From CAZHPA01 sp964533945 (GTDB taxonomy: Bacteria; Bacillota; Clostridia; Lachnospirales; WRBF01), in contig CAZHPA010000033.1 in the NCBI GenBank assembly GCA_964533945.1, positions 1 through 23,431 on the forward strand: DNA of 23,431 nucleotides, in the 5' to 3' direction. Made by a program: the position numbers and the translations under genes. Below, in pieces: positions 23,300 to 23,431 of this stretch. Positions within the stretch are counted from its first letter, which is position 1; the number at the start of each line of letters is the position of its first letter. Below the pieces are notes generated by a model. The model was not told the origin of the DNA. It ran no database searches and was given only the letters and a program-made list of their open reading frames with translations.

Positions 23300-23328
23300 A
23301 GTTTACCATATATTACATTTTAGTGCAA
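23300..23328 (-). promoter_or_regulatory. Possible promoter of the GH13 gene
   Basis: On the minus strand, TTGCAC (23323-23328) is 17 bases from TAAACT (23300-23305), which has a TGG extension just before it. Both hexamers are imperfect. The start would fall near 23293, upstream of the AAAGGAG at 23265-23271. Confidence 0.4.
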
Positions 23329-23431
23329 CCTTAAGCAAACAATTCAATTTTTGTGCAGGTTATCGAAATATTAAACTTTTTGTAGTACGATTTGGCTTGT
23401 CGGTTAGTTTGCCATGGAATAATATGGAATT

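Overview
The window is AT-rich bacterial chromosome with strong purine-rich Shine-Dalgarno (SD) sequences, TAA/TAG/TGA stops and tightly overlapping operons. A yunB-type sporulation gene, a class A penicillin-binding protein with a long Ser/Thr/Pro/Glu tail, and a short-form HisG with HisZ all point to an anaerobic, spore-forming member of the Clostridia. This is inference from gene content; no rRNA or tRNA gene is present to place it further.

Layout. Positions 1-2101 hold the 3' end of ilvC and all of ilvD (branched-chain amino acid synthesis), closed by a hairpin. Positions 2160-2908 (minus) hold yunB and a 112-bp-period tandem duplication of its 3' end. A large class A PBP follows (3047-5917), converging on a cation diffusion facilitator gene (5949-6821, minus). 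A 75-bp divergent AT-rich promoter region separates that gene from an AI-2E-family transporter and a CPBP-family intramembrane protease gene (6897-9151). Neither of the divergent genes has an ATG, GTG or TTG where its conserved N-terminus requires one; each has an SD followed at normal spacing by ATA or ATT.

Positions 9375-16937 are a compact histidine operon, hisZ-G-D-C-B-H-A-F-IE, with mostly overlapping or touching genes. It encodes the route from PRPP to histidine except for histidinol-phosphate phosphatase. After it come a 53-residue, very methionine-rich small protein (17009-17170) and a secreted helical protein of unknown function (17345-17902). A gene-free stretch (17903-18285) carries 29-bp tandem repeats, an 11-bp perfect hairpin and a G/C-tract hairpin.

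The right end has an M19-family dipeptidase (minus), a secreted GH18 glycosidase with an SH3-like domain (plus) and a cytoplasmic GH13 alpha-glucan hydrolase (minus), with a shared hairpin between the last two.

I found no phage, transposase, CRISPR array, defence cluster or biosynthetic cluster. The most unusual items are the Met-rich microprotein, the two back-to-back non-canonical starts, the duplicated yunB tail, the repeat/hairpin element at 18014-18179, and a 40-codon antisense ORF with a good SD at 9144-9266.
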